The notes under the pieces: generated by a model
Seen by the model: only the letters and a program-made list of their open reading frames with translations
Databases searched by the model: none
Told to the model about the DNA's origin: nothing
In this document: positions 14,220 to 21,971 of the stretch, piece by piece
Numbering within the stretch: the stretch's first letter is position 1
Layout: each line of letters begins with the position of its first letter
DNA from: Streptomyces sp. NRRL S-31
GTDB taxonomy: Bacteria > Actinomycetota > Actinomycetes > Streptomycetales > Streptomycetaceae
Assembly: GCF_000718775.1 (NCBI RefSeq)
Contig: NZ_JOCB01000089.1
Coordinates: 1-36,213, forward strand
Length of the DNA: 36,213 nt
Direction of reading: 5' to 3'
Translations under genes and position numbers: made by a program

Positions 14220-15839
14220 TCAGCCCTTCCGTCCGGTGCGGTCCCGGCCGGTGAGGAGGCGCTGGGCGCCGGTCAGGCCGGAGGCGCGGTGGGCGCGCAG
14301 GGCGGCCCGTGCGGCGTTGGCACCGGGGGCGCCGTGCACCCCGCCGCCGGGGTGGGCGCCCGCGGAGGCGAGGAAGAGGCCCTTGACGGGGGTCTCCGGG
14401 CGTCCGGTGCCGGGCAGGGGGCGGAAGAAGAGCTGCTGGTGGAGGGCGGCCGTGCCGCCGTTGATGGCGCCGTCCGAGAGGTTGGCGTCCAGTGCCTGGA
14501 GCATGGGCGGCGCGAGCACGCGCCGGGCGCGTACGAGGGCGCGGAAACCCGGGGCGAAGCGTTCCACCTGGCGTTCCACCCGGTCCGCCATGCGCTCCCG
14601 GTCCGCCGGACCCCACTCGCCGGTGATGCCCTCGTGTCCGGCGTCCGCCCGGATGTCACGGGGCACGTGGGTGTACGCCCAGGCCGACTCGGTGCCCTCG
14701 GGGGAGCGCGAGGGGTCGGCCAGGGTCATCTGGCCGAACAGGACGAAGGGCCGGTCGGGCACCCGGTGCATGGCGATCTGCGCGGCGAAGCGGGTCAGCT
14801 CGTCCAGGCCGTCGGCCAGGTGGACGGTGCCGGCCCGGCGGGCCTCCTCGGCCCGCCACGGCACCGGGCCGTCCAGCGCCCAGTCCACCTTGAAGGTGGC
14901 GAAGTCCCACTGGAAGCCGCGCAGGTCCGCCAGCACCTGATCGGGCAGGTGCTCGGCGCCGACGAGTTCCCCGTACAGGGCGGGCACGGAGACGTCGGCG
15001 AGCACGGCCCTGCGCGCGGGTACCGTCTCCCCGCCCGCGGTACGCACCCCTACGGCGCGCCGGCCGCGGACGGTGACGCGCTGGACCCGCTGTCCGCACC
15101 GGACCTCTCCCCCGCGCGACCGCAGCCGCCGCACCAGCGCGTCGGTGAGGGCGCCGGCACCGCCGACCGGGACCGGGAAGCCGTACGTCTGTCCCAGCAT
15201 GGACATCAGCCAGCCGAAGCCGCCGCTGCCCGCCGTCTCGGGGGCGAGGTCGGCGTGCAGGGCGTTGCCGGCCAGCAGCAGCCGGCCGCCTTCGCCGCGG
15301 AACTCCTCCTCGCCCAGCCGGCGCACCGGCAGGACCAGCGACCGGGCGGTGCGCAGGCCGCCCGCCGCCCGCAGCCTCCACAGCAGCCGCGTCGCCGCCT
15401 TGACCGGCGGGAACGGGGTGAACAGGGCGTCCAGCACATCCGGGCGCAGCGTCTGCCAGAGGTCGAACAGGCGCTGCCAGGCGGCTCCGTCGCCGGGTGC
15501 GAACACCTCGGCGGACGCGGCGGTCGTGTCGATCCGCCGGTCCAGTACGGCGCACCGGCCGTCGGTGAGGGGATGCGCGAGGACGTGCGGTGCGTGGCTC
15601 CAGCGCAGCCCGTGGTCCTCCAGGCGGAGCCCGGCGAGGATCGGGGACGCGGCGGCCAGCGGGTAGAAGGAGCTGAAGAGGTCGTTGACGAAGTCGGGGT
15701 GGACTCCCCGGTCGTGCCGGACGGCGCCGCCCGGTTCCGGCTGCTCCTCGAGCACCTGGACGCTCCAGCCGGCGTCCGCCAGGAGATTGGCGGCCACCAG
15801 GCCGTTGGGTCCGGCCCCGATGACCACGGCGTCAGGCAC
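14220..15839 (-). CDS. CrtI/PYROXD2-like FAD-dependent oxidoreductase
   Basis: This 539-residue flavoprotein has an N-terminal ADP-binding fold VVIGAGPNGLVAANLLADAG, then the phytoene-desaturase-like EEQPEPGGAVRHDRGVHPDF and a C-terminal FAD loop GLFLASAGAHPGGGVHGAPG. It belongs to the broad amine-oxidase/phytoene-dehydrogenase-like group. It is distinct from the cluster CrtI at 23282 and lies 2.4 kb beyond the end of crtU, so a carotenoid role is not implied. The GTG start at 15839 overlaps the stop of the SRPBCC gene by eight bases, so the two are coupled. The substrate is unknown. Confidence 0.85.
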   Translation of the reverse strand: MPDAVVIGAGPNGLVAANLLADAGWSVQVLEEQPEPGGAVRHDRGVHPDFVNDLFSSFYPLAAASPILAGLRLEDHGLRWSHAPHVLAHPLTDGRCAVLDRRIDTTAASAEVFAPGDGAAWQRLFDLWQTLRPDVLDALFTPFPPVKAATRLLWRLRAAGGLRTARSLVLPVRRLGEEEFRGEGGRLLLAGNALHADLAPETAGSGGFGWLMSMLGQTYGFPVPVGGAGALTDALVRRLRSRGGEVRCGQRVQRVTVRGRRAVGVRTAGGETVPARRAVLADVSVPALYGELVGAEHLPDQVLADLRGFQWDFATFKVDWALDGPVPWRAEEARRAGTVHLADGLDELTRFAAQIAMHRVPDRPFVLFGQMTLADPSRSPEGTESAWAYTHVPRDIRADAGHEGITGEWGPADRERMADRVERQVERFAPGFRALVRARRVLAPPMLQALDANLSDGAINGGTAALHQQLFFRPLPGTGRPETPVKGLFLASAGAHPGGGVHGAPGANAARAALRAHRASGLTGAQRLLTGRDRTGRKG

Positions 15840-16323
15840 GGCCGGTCCCCTCCGCGGCGGGTGACGGCCGCGTGTGCGTCCCGCGGCGCGTGTCGCCCTG
15901 CTCGCAGCAGCGGGCGAGCCGGGCGAGCATGGCGCGGTGGCGCAGCTGGATGAACGTCTCGACGGCGACGTTGTGCACGGCCGCTCCGATGCCGTGCAAC
16001 GGGTGCTCGTCCACGATCACCAGGCAGTCGTCGCCCCATTCGCGCAGCTCGATGGAGCAGCGGGCGGTGCCGAGGGCGCCGGCGGTGATCTCCAGCTCGA
16101 GCCGGGACCGCTCCCGGCAACTGCGGACGACCGTCTCGTTGGCGAGCCGGAACGGGCCGAGCCGGATCTCGTACTCGAGGGACGAGTTCTTCTCCGGCCA
16201 CCGCCCGTGCTTCGGCCGGGAGGCACCCGTGCCGACCACCCAGTCGGCGTACCGGCGGCCGTCCGAGAGCACTTCCCACACGGCGGCGGGGTCGGCGTTG
16301 ATCACGCGGTGACGAACGGCCAT
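15832..16323 (-). CDS. SRPBCC-fold protein (polyketide cyclase/START-like)
   Basis: The 163-residue protein begins MAVRHRVINADPAAVWEVLS with DGRRYADWVVGT next, the usual entry of the SRPBCC hydrophobic-pocket fold. ETVVRSCRERSRLELEITAG and a C-terminal helix (VHNVAVETFIQLRHRAMLAR) follow. Such proteins bind lipids or other hydrophobic ligands. CGGAGG five bases before the ATG fixes the start. It is the first gene of a coupled pair with the FAD oxidoreductase, suggesting it binds or presents that enzyme's substrate. A perfect 6-bp dyad lies just upstream. Confidence 0.85.
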   Translation of the reverse strand: MAVRHRVINADPAAVWEVLSDGRRYADWVVGTGASRPKHGRWPEKNSSLEYEIRLGPFRLANETVVRSCRERSRLELEITAGALGTARCSIELREWGDDCLVIVDEHPLHGIGAAVHNVAVETFIQLRHRAMLARLARCCEQGDTRRGTHTRPSPAAEGTGRA

Positions 16324-16343
16324 GCGGGCCTCCGATCGGTACT

Positions 16344-16359
16344 GGTCACAGCCGTGACC
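16344..16359. promoter_or_regulatory. Perfect inverted repeat upstream of the SRPBCC gene
   Basis: GGTCAC at 16344-16349 and GTGACC at 16354-16359 are separated by four bases, starting 21 bases upstream of the minus-strand ATG at 16323. The size and position suit an operator for a dimeric regulator. The regulator is unknown. Confidence 0.45.
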
Positions 16360-16487
16360 GGGTGCCCAGTGGCCGGGCGCCCAACCGCGTCGGCGGTCCA
16401 GGCGTGCCGGGTCGGCCCTGCGGGCAACCGGAGGACACCCGAGGACGCAGCAGGCCGGGGCGGACACGGCCGGCGAGGAGGCAGGCG

Positions 16488-16634
16488 ATGGAATGGTGGG
16501 GCTGGATCGTCTTACTGGTGGCGGTGATCGGGCTGGTCGTGGCGGCGACGCTGTCGGTCCAGGCCAAACGCCGTGCCGGGACGGTGATCGCGGTACGCGG
16601 GGGGCGCCGGACCGGTCGAGGGGGGCCGCGGTGA
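16488..16634 (+). CDS. 48-residue single-pass membrane protein
   Basis: The frame MEWWGWIVLLVAVIGLVVAA, followed by TLSVQAKRRAGTVIAVRGG and a basic end, gives one transmembrane helix and a positively charged tail. A GAGGAGGCAGGCG stretch precedes the ATG. Its TGA overlaps the GTG of the PRC-barrel gene by GTGA, so it is the first member of a three-gene coupled operon with two PRC-barrel proteins. It may anchor a PRC-barrel partner at the membrane; that is inferred only from coupling. Confidence 0.72.
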   Translation: MEWWGWIVLLVAVIGLVVAATLSVQAKRRAGTVIAVRGGRRTGRGGPR

Positions 16635-17206
16635 TCACGTTGATGCTCGCTTCGGAGCTGTCCGGGCGTGAGGTCGTGACCCTCGGCGGTGACGCGGTGG
16701 CACGGATCAAGGACACCGTCTTCGACGCCGGAGCGGGCCGCATCACCGGTTTCACCCTGAGCGGCCGGGGCCTGCTGGCCGGTCCGCTGAAGCGGAGCCT
16801 GCCGTTCGCGGCGGTGCACGCGCTGGGGCCCGCCGCCGTGATGATCCCGAGCGTGGACGTCCTCGGCGACCGGGCGGCGGTCCTGGGGTCCGACGCGGCC
16901 GGGCGCGGTCCGGTGATCGGCGCGCCGGTGATCACCGACCAGGGCACCGAGGTCGGCACCGTGCGGGACGTGGTGGTCGAGTCCGGCACCGAAGGGCTGG
17001 TCATCGGGTTCGAGATCACCGCGGCCGACTCCTCGGGCGGGAGGCGGAGCAAGGTGTTCGTACCGCGCGGGGAGACGCTGGCCGTCTCCGGTGAGGCCCT
17101 GGTGGTGCCCGCCCGGGCCCGTCACTTCGTGGCCGAGGACCTGCCCGGCTTCGGCGCCCAGGTGGAGGCGTTCCGGTCGGGCGCCGGTGAGGGAGGGGCG
17201 GCATGA
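16631..17206 (+). CDS. PRC-barrel protein, two-domain
   Basis: This 191-residue protein carries two PRC-like units: LMLASELSGREVVTLGGDAV through ITGFTLSGRG, and then GRGPVIGAPVITDQGTEVGT through EGLVIGFEIT. Both show the 'G..V....G..iG.i.d.v.d' beta-barrel pattern. It starts at GTG 16631 within the previous stop codon (ATG 16643 is an alternative) and its end overlaps the next ATG (ATGA). No enzyme motif is present; PRC barrels usually act as interaction or adaptor modules. Confidence 0.82.
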   Translation: MITLMLASELSGREVVTLGGDAVARIKDTVFDAGAGRITGFTLSGRGLLAGPLKRSLPFAAVHALGPAAVMIPSVDVLGDRAAVLGSDAAGRGPVIGAPVITDQGTEVGTVRDVVVESGTEGLVIGFEITAADSSGGRRSKVFVPRGETLAVSGEALVVPARARHFVAEDLPGFGAQVEAFRSGAGEGGAA

Positions 17207-17622
17207 TGCTCTTCACGCGGACGCGGGGCCTGCCGGTGATCAGCGCCGAGGAGGCCACGGTCCTGGGCACGGTGGACGAGCTGACCGTCGACGCCCACAC
17301 CAGGAGCGTCGCCTGGCTGCGTCTGAAGGGCGCGCCGAAGGACCGTGCGGTCATCGGATGGGACGCCGTGGAGGCCGTGGGGCACGACGCCGTGATCGTG
17401 CGCTCGCGGCCCATCACCGGGCCCGCGCCCGAACACCGCGAGGCCCTCGGGAGCCGGGTCCTGACCGAGCGGGGCGTCGAGCACGGAACCGTCAAGGACA
17501 TCGCCTACGACCCCGTCTCGGGGAAGCTGCTCACCCTCTACACGGCACTCGGTGACATCCCCGGACACCGCCTGATCGGCCTCGGCTCCTACGCCGTGAT
17601 CGTCCACGCGGAACACGGCTGA
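17203..17622 (+). CDS. PRC-barrel protein
   Basis: The 139-residue protein has two PRC-like repeats: LPVISAEEATVLGTVDELTV and LGSRVLTERGVEHGTVKDIA with YDPVSGKLLTLYT. It overlaps the preceding gene by four bases (ATGA), so the three genes form one operon. It resembles the second half of its neighbour, which suggests an internal duplication. It is the last plus-strand gene before the convergent repeat-rich intergenic region. Confidence 0.82.
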   Translation: MMLFTRTRGLPVISAEEATVLGTVDELTVDAHTRSVAWLRLKGAPKDRAVIGWDAVEAVGHDAVIVRSRPITGPAPEHREALGSRVLTERGVEHGTVKDIAYDPVSGKLLTLYTALGDIPGHRLIGLGSYAVIVHAEHG

Positions 17623-17630
17623 ACCCTGCC

Positions 17631-17654
17631 GGGGCGGGGGCGGGGGGGGGCGGG
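17631..17654. other. G-run with quadruplex potential
   Basis: Directly after the PRC-barrel gene, four or more G-tracts of at least four bases separated by single C bases (GGGG C GGGGG C nine G C GGG) fit a G-quadruplex motif on the plus strand. It borders the tandem repeat array. Confidence 0.5.
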
Positions 17655-17930
17655 TTCCGGTTCGGCCGGGGGGCCGGGTACCGGCACGGCCGGGGGCGGG
17701 GTTCCGGCACCACCGGGAAACCGGGTGCCAGCACGGGCGAGAGGCCGGCTTCCGGCACGGCCGGCGGGCCAGGTTCTAGTACCGCCGGAGGCGGGGTTCC
17801 GGCACGGCCGAGAGGCCGAGTGCCAGCACGGCCTAGGGAGGGGTGCCGGCACCGCCGGGAAACCGAGTGCCAGCACGGCCGGGGACGGGGTTCCGGCACC
17901 GCCAGGAGGCCGGATTCCGGCACGGCATGG
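17655..17930. repeat. Degenerate 23/24-bp minisatellite, about 12 copies
   Basis: Units begin with T(T/A/G)CCGGCAC-like heads at 17655, 17679, 17702, 17726, 17750, 17774, 17797, 17821, 17844, 17868, 17891 and 17915. Periods alternate mostly between 24 and 23, giving a higher-order period near 47. Heads TTCCGGCAC and TGCCAGCAC partly alternate, supporting a dimer unit. The array sits between convergent genes (PRC-barrel, plus; crtU, minus) and encodes nothing convincing. Confidence 0.8.
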
Positions 17931-17984
17931 ATCACTCGGACCGGCACGGGGTCCCGGGCCCCCACCCGGCGCGGGTGTCCAGAC

Positions 17985-18029
17985 CCCACCCGGCGCGGGT
18001 GGGCTAATCCCGCCCGGCGGTCGGGCGGG
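17985..18029. terminator. Two adjacent strong hairpins in the convergent intergenic region
   Basis: CCCACCC/GGGTGGG (17985-17991 with 17997-18003, five-base loop) and CCCGCCC/GGGCGGG (18009-18015 with 18023-18029, seven-base loop) are both perfect 7-bp stems. A diverged copy of the first lies at 17961-17976. They could stop transcription from either side. Confidence 0.55.
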
Positions 18030-18103
18030 TGAGCGGGGTCGGGCGTGCGGACGGGGGCGGGATCACCTGAACCGCCGTGGGGGCCCGGTCCCTAAGGAAC
18101 ACG

Positions 18104-18193
18104 GGTCGGCCCCGGCTCGGCCGACCGCCGGGCGGTGGTCCCGGACCGGACCGGACCGGCGCAAGCGCACCGAGCCCCCCACCAGGTGGGGGG
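18104..18193 (-). terminator. Hairpins downstream of crtU
   Basis: Reading away from crtU, CCCCCCACC/GGTGGGGGG (18175-18183 with 18185-18193) comes first, about 37 bases after the stop, then GGTCGGCC/GGCCGACC (18104-18111 with 18119-18126, seven-base loop). They are probable terminators of the crtYTU operon. The first arm pair has a one-base nominal loop, so the real stem will be a little shorter. A (CCGGA)n run lies between them. Confidence 0.55.
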
Positions 18194-18229
18194 CCGGAAC
18201 CGCAAGGCCCGGTCTCCGGGACCGGGGGG

Positions 18230-19789
18230 TCATCCCGGTCGGCATCCGGCCAGGGCCCGCAGCAGGGCGCTACGGCCGCGGTGCGGCACCGTCCACAGGG
18301 GGACCCCCTGGACCCCCCACCGTTCGAGCAGGGCGTTGGCGGCCAGGAAGCCGGAGGTCGCGGCCCGTTCCATCAGGGCCACCGGCAGGCCGGTGCGGAC
18401 CAGGTCCCCGGCGACCACGAGCGACGGGTCGGGGGTGCGGACGGCCGGCCGGTCGCGGTAGCCGCCCACCGGGAAGAGCGGGCAGTCCTCGCGCCACTCG
18501 TGGCGTACGTCGACGATCGCGGCCCCCCGGGACTCGGGGTAGACGGTCCGCAACTGCTCGACCAGGCGCTTCTCCTCGACGTCCCGGGCGGCGTGCGCCG
18601 GTACGGCGTAGGCGTGCAGTTCCACCACGGAGCCACCGGTGCCCGCGGCCCAGCGGGCGGCCTCGTCCTCCCAGCGGTCCGGCACGCTGACGTTGTCCAG
18701 GGTCGCGAACCCGCCGGTGCCGAGGAATCCCGGCCGGCCGGGCGCCATGGGCCGGTCCAGCCACAGCCGGGTGACCAGGAAGGCGGGGGCGGTGCGCAGG
18801 CGGGCGATCCGCTCCCGCCACGGGGCGTCGCCCAGTCGCTCCGAGCGGGCGACGACGCGGCGCAGTCCGGCGGTGTCCAGGGCGAGGACCACGCTGTCGT
18901 AGTGCCGTTCGTCCCGGTCGGTGGCGACCGAGTGGCCGCCCGCCCCGGTGGGGGTGACGCCTTCGACGGCGGTGCCGGTGCGCACCTCGGCGCCGTGCCG
19001 CCGCAGGTATCCGGCCAGCGGGTCCCACAGGGCGGCCGGGAAGGGTGCGCGGGGCACGTCGAACAGCAGCCCTTCGGCGGAGCCGAGGAAGTAGATGTGG
19101 AACATGAGCGCCATCTCGGCCGCCGAGAGCTGCCGGGGGTCGGCGAAGAAGCTGCGGGAGAACACCTCGAACGCGAGGTGCCGGGCCCGCCCGGGGAAGT
19201 TGACGGCGTCCAGGAAGTCATGGGCGCTGACGTGGTCGAGCCGGTCGTAGATCCCGGGAACGCGGACGTCGAGCAGCGGCAGGGCCGCGGCGGGGCGCAT
19301 CGCGCGCATCTCCCGCGGGGTGAAGGAGGGGCTGAGGGCCGCGAAGCCGAGCGCGCTCCACGGCGGGGTGCGCGGGACGTGGCGGAAGCCGTCCCGGGTC
19401 CCGTCGGCGTGCAGCAGCGGGTAGTCGGGCAGGCCGGTCAGGCGCCGCAGTCCGGGGTCGGTACGGCGGAGCAGTCCGCGCAGGTTGTAGTACTGGCGGA
19501 AGAAGGCGTGGAAGCCACGGCTCATGGTCACCCGCGTGCCGTCCCGCAGCTCGGTCGGCCAGCCCCCGGCGCGTCCGCCGAGGTACGGCTGCCGCTCGTA
19601 CAGCGTGACGGCCACCCCGCGTTCGGCGAGCGCCGTGGCGGCGGCGAGGCCGGCGATGCCGCCGCCGATGACGGCGGTCGTGGGGCGGTCGTCTCCGACG
19701 CGCCGCCTCCCGGGCGGTGCCGGGAGCAGCCGGGCCCGCCGGTCCCGGCCCCGGCGGGCGTGGTCCGCCCGGCGCCCCGTCCCGCTCAT
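18230..19789 (-). CDS. crtU: CrtU, beta-carotene desaturase/methyltransferase (isorenieratene synthase)
   Basis: CrtU converts the beta-ionone rings of beta-carotene to aromatic rings by desaturation and methyl migration, giving isorenieratene. The 519-residue protein has the FAD fold VIGGGIAGLAAATALAERGV with YERQPYLGGRAGGWP, then GFHAFFRQYYNLRGLLRRTD and VPGIYDRLDHVSAHDFLDAV, characteristic of this CrtI-related branch. The C-terminal GDLVRTGLPVALMERAATSG is the FAD-binding end. An Arg-rich stretch of about 35 residues precedes the fold; the start at 19789 is chosen because ATGA overlaps the crtT stop. It is the last gene of crtYTU. Confidence 0.92.
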   Translation of the reverse strand: MSGTGRRADHARRGRDRRARLLPAPPGRRRVGDDRPTTAVIGGGIAGLAAATALAERGVAVTLYERQPYLGGRAGGWPTELRDGTRVTMSRGFHAFFRQYYNLRGLLRRTDPGLRRLTGLPDYPLLHADGTRDGFRHVPRTPPWSALGFAALSPSFTPREMRAMRPAAALPLLDVRVPGIYDRLDHVSAHDFLDAVNFPGRARHLAFEVFSRSFFADPRQLSAAEMALMFHIYFLGSAEGLLFDVPRAPFPAALWDPLAGYLRRHGAEVRTGTAVEGVTPTGAGGHSVATDRDERHYDSVVLALDTAGLRRVVARSERLGDAPWRERIARLRTAPAFLVTRLWLDRPMAPGRPGFLGTGGFATLDNVSVPDRWEDEAARWAAGTGGSVVELHAYAVPAHAARDVEEKRLVEQLRTVYPESRGAAIVDVRHEWREDCPLFPVGGYRDRPAVRTPDPSLVVAGDLVRTGLPVALMERAATSGFLAANALLERWGVQGVPLWTVPHRGRSALLRALAGCRPG

Positions 19790-20505
19790 CGCGCGGCCTC
19801 CGGCCGCCGGGCGACGAAGGTGTGGGCGATGCCCGTCTGCCAGCCCGGCAGGGGCAGGGTCCGTACGTGGTCGAACCCGGCCGCCCGGATCCGGGCGGCG
19901 AAGCGGTCGGCGGTGTCGAACCGCGTGACGCTGTGCCAGAGGTGGCGGTACAGCGCGCCGTCGCCGAGGACGGACGCCACCGGCCGCAGCAGGCCCCGGC
20001 AGACCAGCGTCCACACCGTCCGGTCGGCGCGGCGCCCGCTGAGGGTGTATTCGTGCACGCCGAGCCGGCCGCCGACCGCCAGCAGGTCGCGCGCGGCGGT
20101 CAGGACGCCGTCGGGATCGGCCACGTTGCGCAGCAGGTAGGCGGCGAAGACCGCGTCGAACGGCCCCGTCACCCCGGCGTCGGCGAGGCGTTCGGCCGGT
20201 GCCCGGACGAAGGTCACCCCGCTCGCCCAGGGTTTTGCGGCGGCCCGGCGCAGCATGCCGGCGGAGGCGTCGACGGCGGTGATGTGCGCGGCGGGCAGCA
20301 CGGCACGGAGCGCGGCCGTCGAGGCGCCGGTGCCGCAGCCCAGGTCCAGCAGGCGCAGGCCCGCCCCGTGTCCGGGCAGGCCGAGGCGGCGCACCGAGCG
20401 CCGGAGCTGTGCGTGGTAGCCGGGGTTGGCGGCGACCAGCGCGTCGTAGCTGCGGGCCGCGTGGTCGAACGCGGTGGAGAGGTCCTCGTCGCGCAGCAGG
20501 GTCAT
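19786..20505 (-). CDS. crtT: CrtT, class I SAM-dependent methyltransferase of the carotenoid cluster
   Basis: The 239-residue protein has the SAM-binding motif LLDLGCGTGA at about 52-61, the acidic end of strand 2 in ITAVDASAGML, and AERLADAG plus FDAVFAAYLLRNVADP further on, like UbiE/COQ5-type enzymes. In S. griseus-type clusters this gene (crtT) sits between crtY and crtU. Its substrate has not been clearly established; aromatic carotenoid synthesis is usually explained without it. It overlaps crtU by ATGA and starts 36 bases after crtY. The start follows GGAGACCGT. Confidence 0.88.
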   Translation of the reverse strand: MTLLRDEDLSTAFDHAARSYDALVAANPGYHAQLRRSVRRLGLPGHGAGLRLLDLGCGTGASTAALRAVLPAAHITAVDASAGMLRRAAAKPWASGVTFVRAPAERLADAGVTGPFDAVFAAYLLRNVADPDGVLTAARDLLAVGGRLGVHEYTLSGRRADRTVWTLVCRGLLRPVASVLGDGALYRHLWHSVTRFDTADRFAARIRAAGFDHVRTLPLPGWQTGIAHTFVARRPEAAR

Positions 20506-20541
20506 ACGGTCTCCAGGGACGGCGGGTCGGGGCGGGGGCGG

Positions 20542-21729
20542 TCAGTCGGACGGGCGGCGGGGCAGGCCCGGCAGTTCGAGCGCCGAGCGGAGCATCGGGC
20601 CGATCGGTGTGCGCAGGCCCACGGCGAGGTCCTCGCGCAGCCGGGTGCCTCCGTCGAGGAAGCGCAGCAGCCGGGGGGTGGGGACCCGGGCGAACAGCCG
20701 GCAGAACAGCGCGGGGCCGTCCACCCGGCCGCTGGCCAGGGCGCGCAGCAGGACGGCGTCCATGGCGCGGGAGCGGGCGGAGTGGGCGGGGGGCGGCACC
20801 GGCCGGTGTCCTTGGCGCAGGGCCGCGGCGACCGCGCGGGTCTGGCGTTGCAGGCCGGCGAACGTGTAGCCGGTGGCGGGCCGGGTGGCGCCGCCCACGG
20901 CGCCGATGCGGAACACCGAGGCGCCCACCTGGCGGGGCATCGGGGCGTCCGTCATCGGGATGACGCCGGTCTCGGTGGCGAGGACGCGGGTGCCGGTCAG
21001 GCCCAGCACGTCCCGGGCGTAGTGCCGTACGGCCTCGGTGTAGCCGCTGTCGGTGAGCGGCCGGGGCGAGAACTCCGTGTACTCGACGAGCGCCTCGCAC
21101 GCTCCGGTGGGCAGGACGTAGCCGAACGACAGCCCGTCGGCGGGCTGCGGGGTGCGGAAGTCCATGAGTTCGACGGTGTCCGGGTCGAAGGCCGGGCGGG
21201 CGGTGCGCACGAACCAGCCGTGGAAGTGCTGGAGCAGGGTGGTGCGGGCGGCGGGCAGGCTGCCGAGGGGCCGGGAGTCGAACACCCAGCGGGCCGTGAG
21301 CACGTCCGTCCGGCCGTCGGGGGCGCGCAGCCGGACGCGGGCGCCGCCCTCGACGTCCTCCACCGTCTCGACGGTGGCCTGGACGCGCCGCACGTTGGGG
21401 CTGCGCGCCAGGTCCGGGCCGACGAGGGCCTCGAAGTCGTCGGAGCGGATCATCTTGTAGCGCAGCGGGGCGAGGTCGCCCTCGACCGGGTGGCCGTGGG
21501 GCGGGCGCACCTGCACGCGGCGCCAGCGGGCGGTCAGCGCCGCGTCGAAGCGTCCGGGGCCCGCCTCCCAGTAGCACCAGGTGCGGCGCGGCGGGCGCAG
21601 CGGGCCGGGCGGCGCCTCCAGCAGGACGACGGTGGGCGTGCGCAGCCCGGGTCTGTGCCCGGCCAGCCGGTGGGCCAGGGACAGGCCGGCGGCTCCCCCG
21701 CCCACGACGGCCACCTCCGCCTCGAACAC
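20542..21729 (-). CDS. crtY: CrtY, lycopene beta-cyclase
   Basis: CrtY closes both ends of lycopene to give beta-carotene using a reduced flavin. The 395-residue protein begins with the FAD-binding VAVVGGGAAGLSLAHRLAGH, then PPRRTWCYWEAGPGRFDA (the CrtY-type W-C-Y-W-E region), VFDSRPLG, FHGWFVRT and a C-terminal RIGAVGGATRPATGYTFAGL, all hallmarks of CrtY-family cyclases. The GTG start has GGGAG five bases upstream. It leads the crtYTU operon, divergent from crtE. The product feeds CrtU. Confidence 0.93.
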   Translation of the reverse strand: MFEAEVAVVGGGAAGLSLAHRLAGHRPGLRTPTVVLLEAPPGPLRPPRRTWCYWEAGPGRFDAALTARWRRVQVRPPHGHPVEGDLAPLRYKMIRSDDFEALVGPDLARSPNVRRVQATVETVEDVEGGARVRLRAPDGRTDVLTARWVFDSRPLGSLPAARTTLLQHFHGWFVRTARPAFDPDTVELMDFRTPQPADGLSFGYVLPTGACEALVEYTEFSPRPLTDSGYTEAVRHYARDVLGLTGTRVLATETGVIPMTDAPMPRQVGASVFRIGAVGGATRPATGYTFAGLQRQTRAVAAALRQGHRPVPPPAHSARSRAMDAVLLRALASGRVDGPALFCRLFARVPTPRLLRFLDGGTRLREDLAVGLRTPIGPMLRSALELPGLPRRPSD

Positions 21730-21971
21730 GAGGGCTCCCTTCCGTGCTGCGCGTCCGTGTGCGCAGCGCGCACTGTCCGCGTATTCCCGCCCGTGTGCCC
21801 GAACGGATGCGGGTCACTCGAATGCGACACGCATCCGTCATGTCGGGTGAGAGATGTGGAAGACACCGTCACAGACGGCCCGTCGCGCTTCGGCCGTCAG
21901 CGCATCCACGCCCGGCGCGCGCGCCGAAGACGTGATGACGAACCGCTCTGTGATCAGACGAGAGGAACCGG
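21730..21971. promoter_or_regulatory. Divergent crtY/crtE control region with inverted repeat
   Basis: The 242-base gap separates crtY and crtE. CGGATGCG (21804-21811) and CGCATCCG (21830-21837) form a perfect 8-bp inverted repeat with an 18-base spacer containing GTCACTCGAATGCG. The position suits an operator shared by both operons. In S. coelicolor the crt genes are induced by light through LitR and the sigma factor LitS (established). No LitR or LitS gene is in this window, and no confident -35/-10 pair was identified. Confidence 0.6.

Noticed and set aside
14220..15839. Second phytoene desaturase for the carotenoid pathway
   Set aside because: It belongs to the wider CrtI/PYROXD2-like group and is coupled to an SRPBCC gene outside the crt cluster, so a pathway role is not supported.
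17531..17989. Minus-strand frames through the minisatellite, giving Pro/Arg/Gly repeat proteins
   Set aside because: Their repeats simply mirror the DNA repeat in a stop-poor GC-rich sequence; they lack ribosome sites.
18077..20140. Long plus-strand frame antisense to crtU and crtT
   Set aside because: Repetitive Gly/Arg/Gln composition and no ribosome site; CrtU and CrtT are unmistakable on the other strand.
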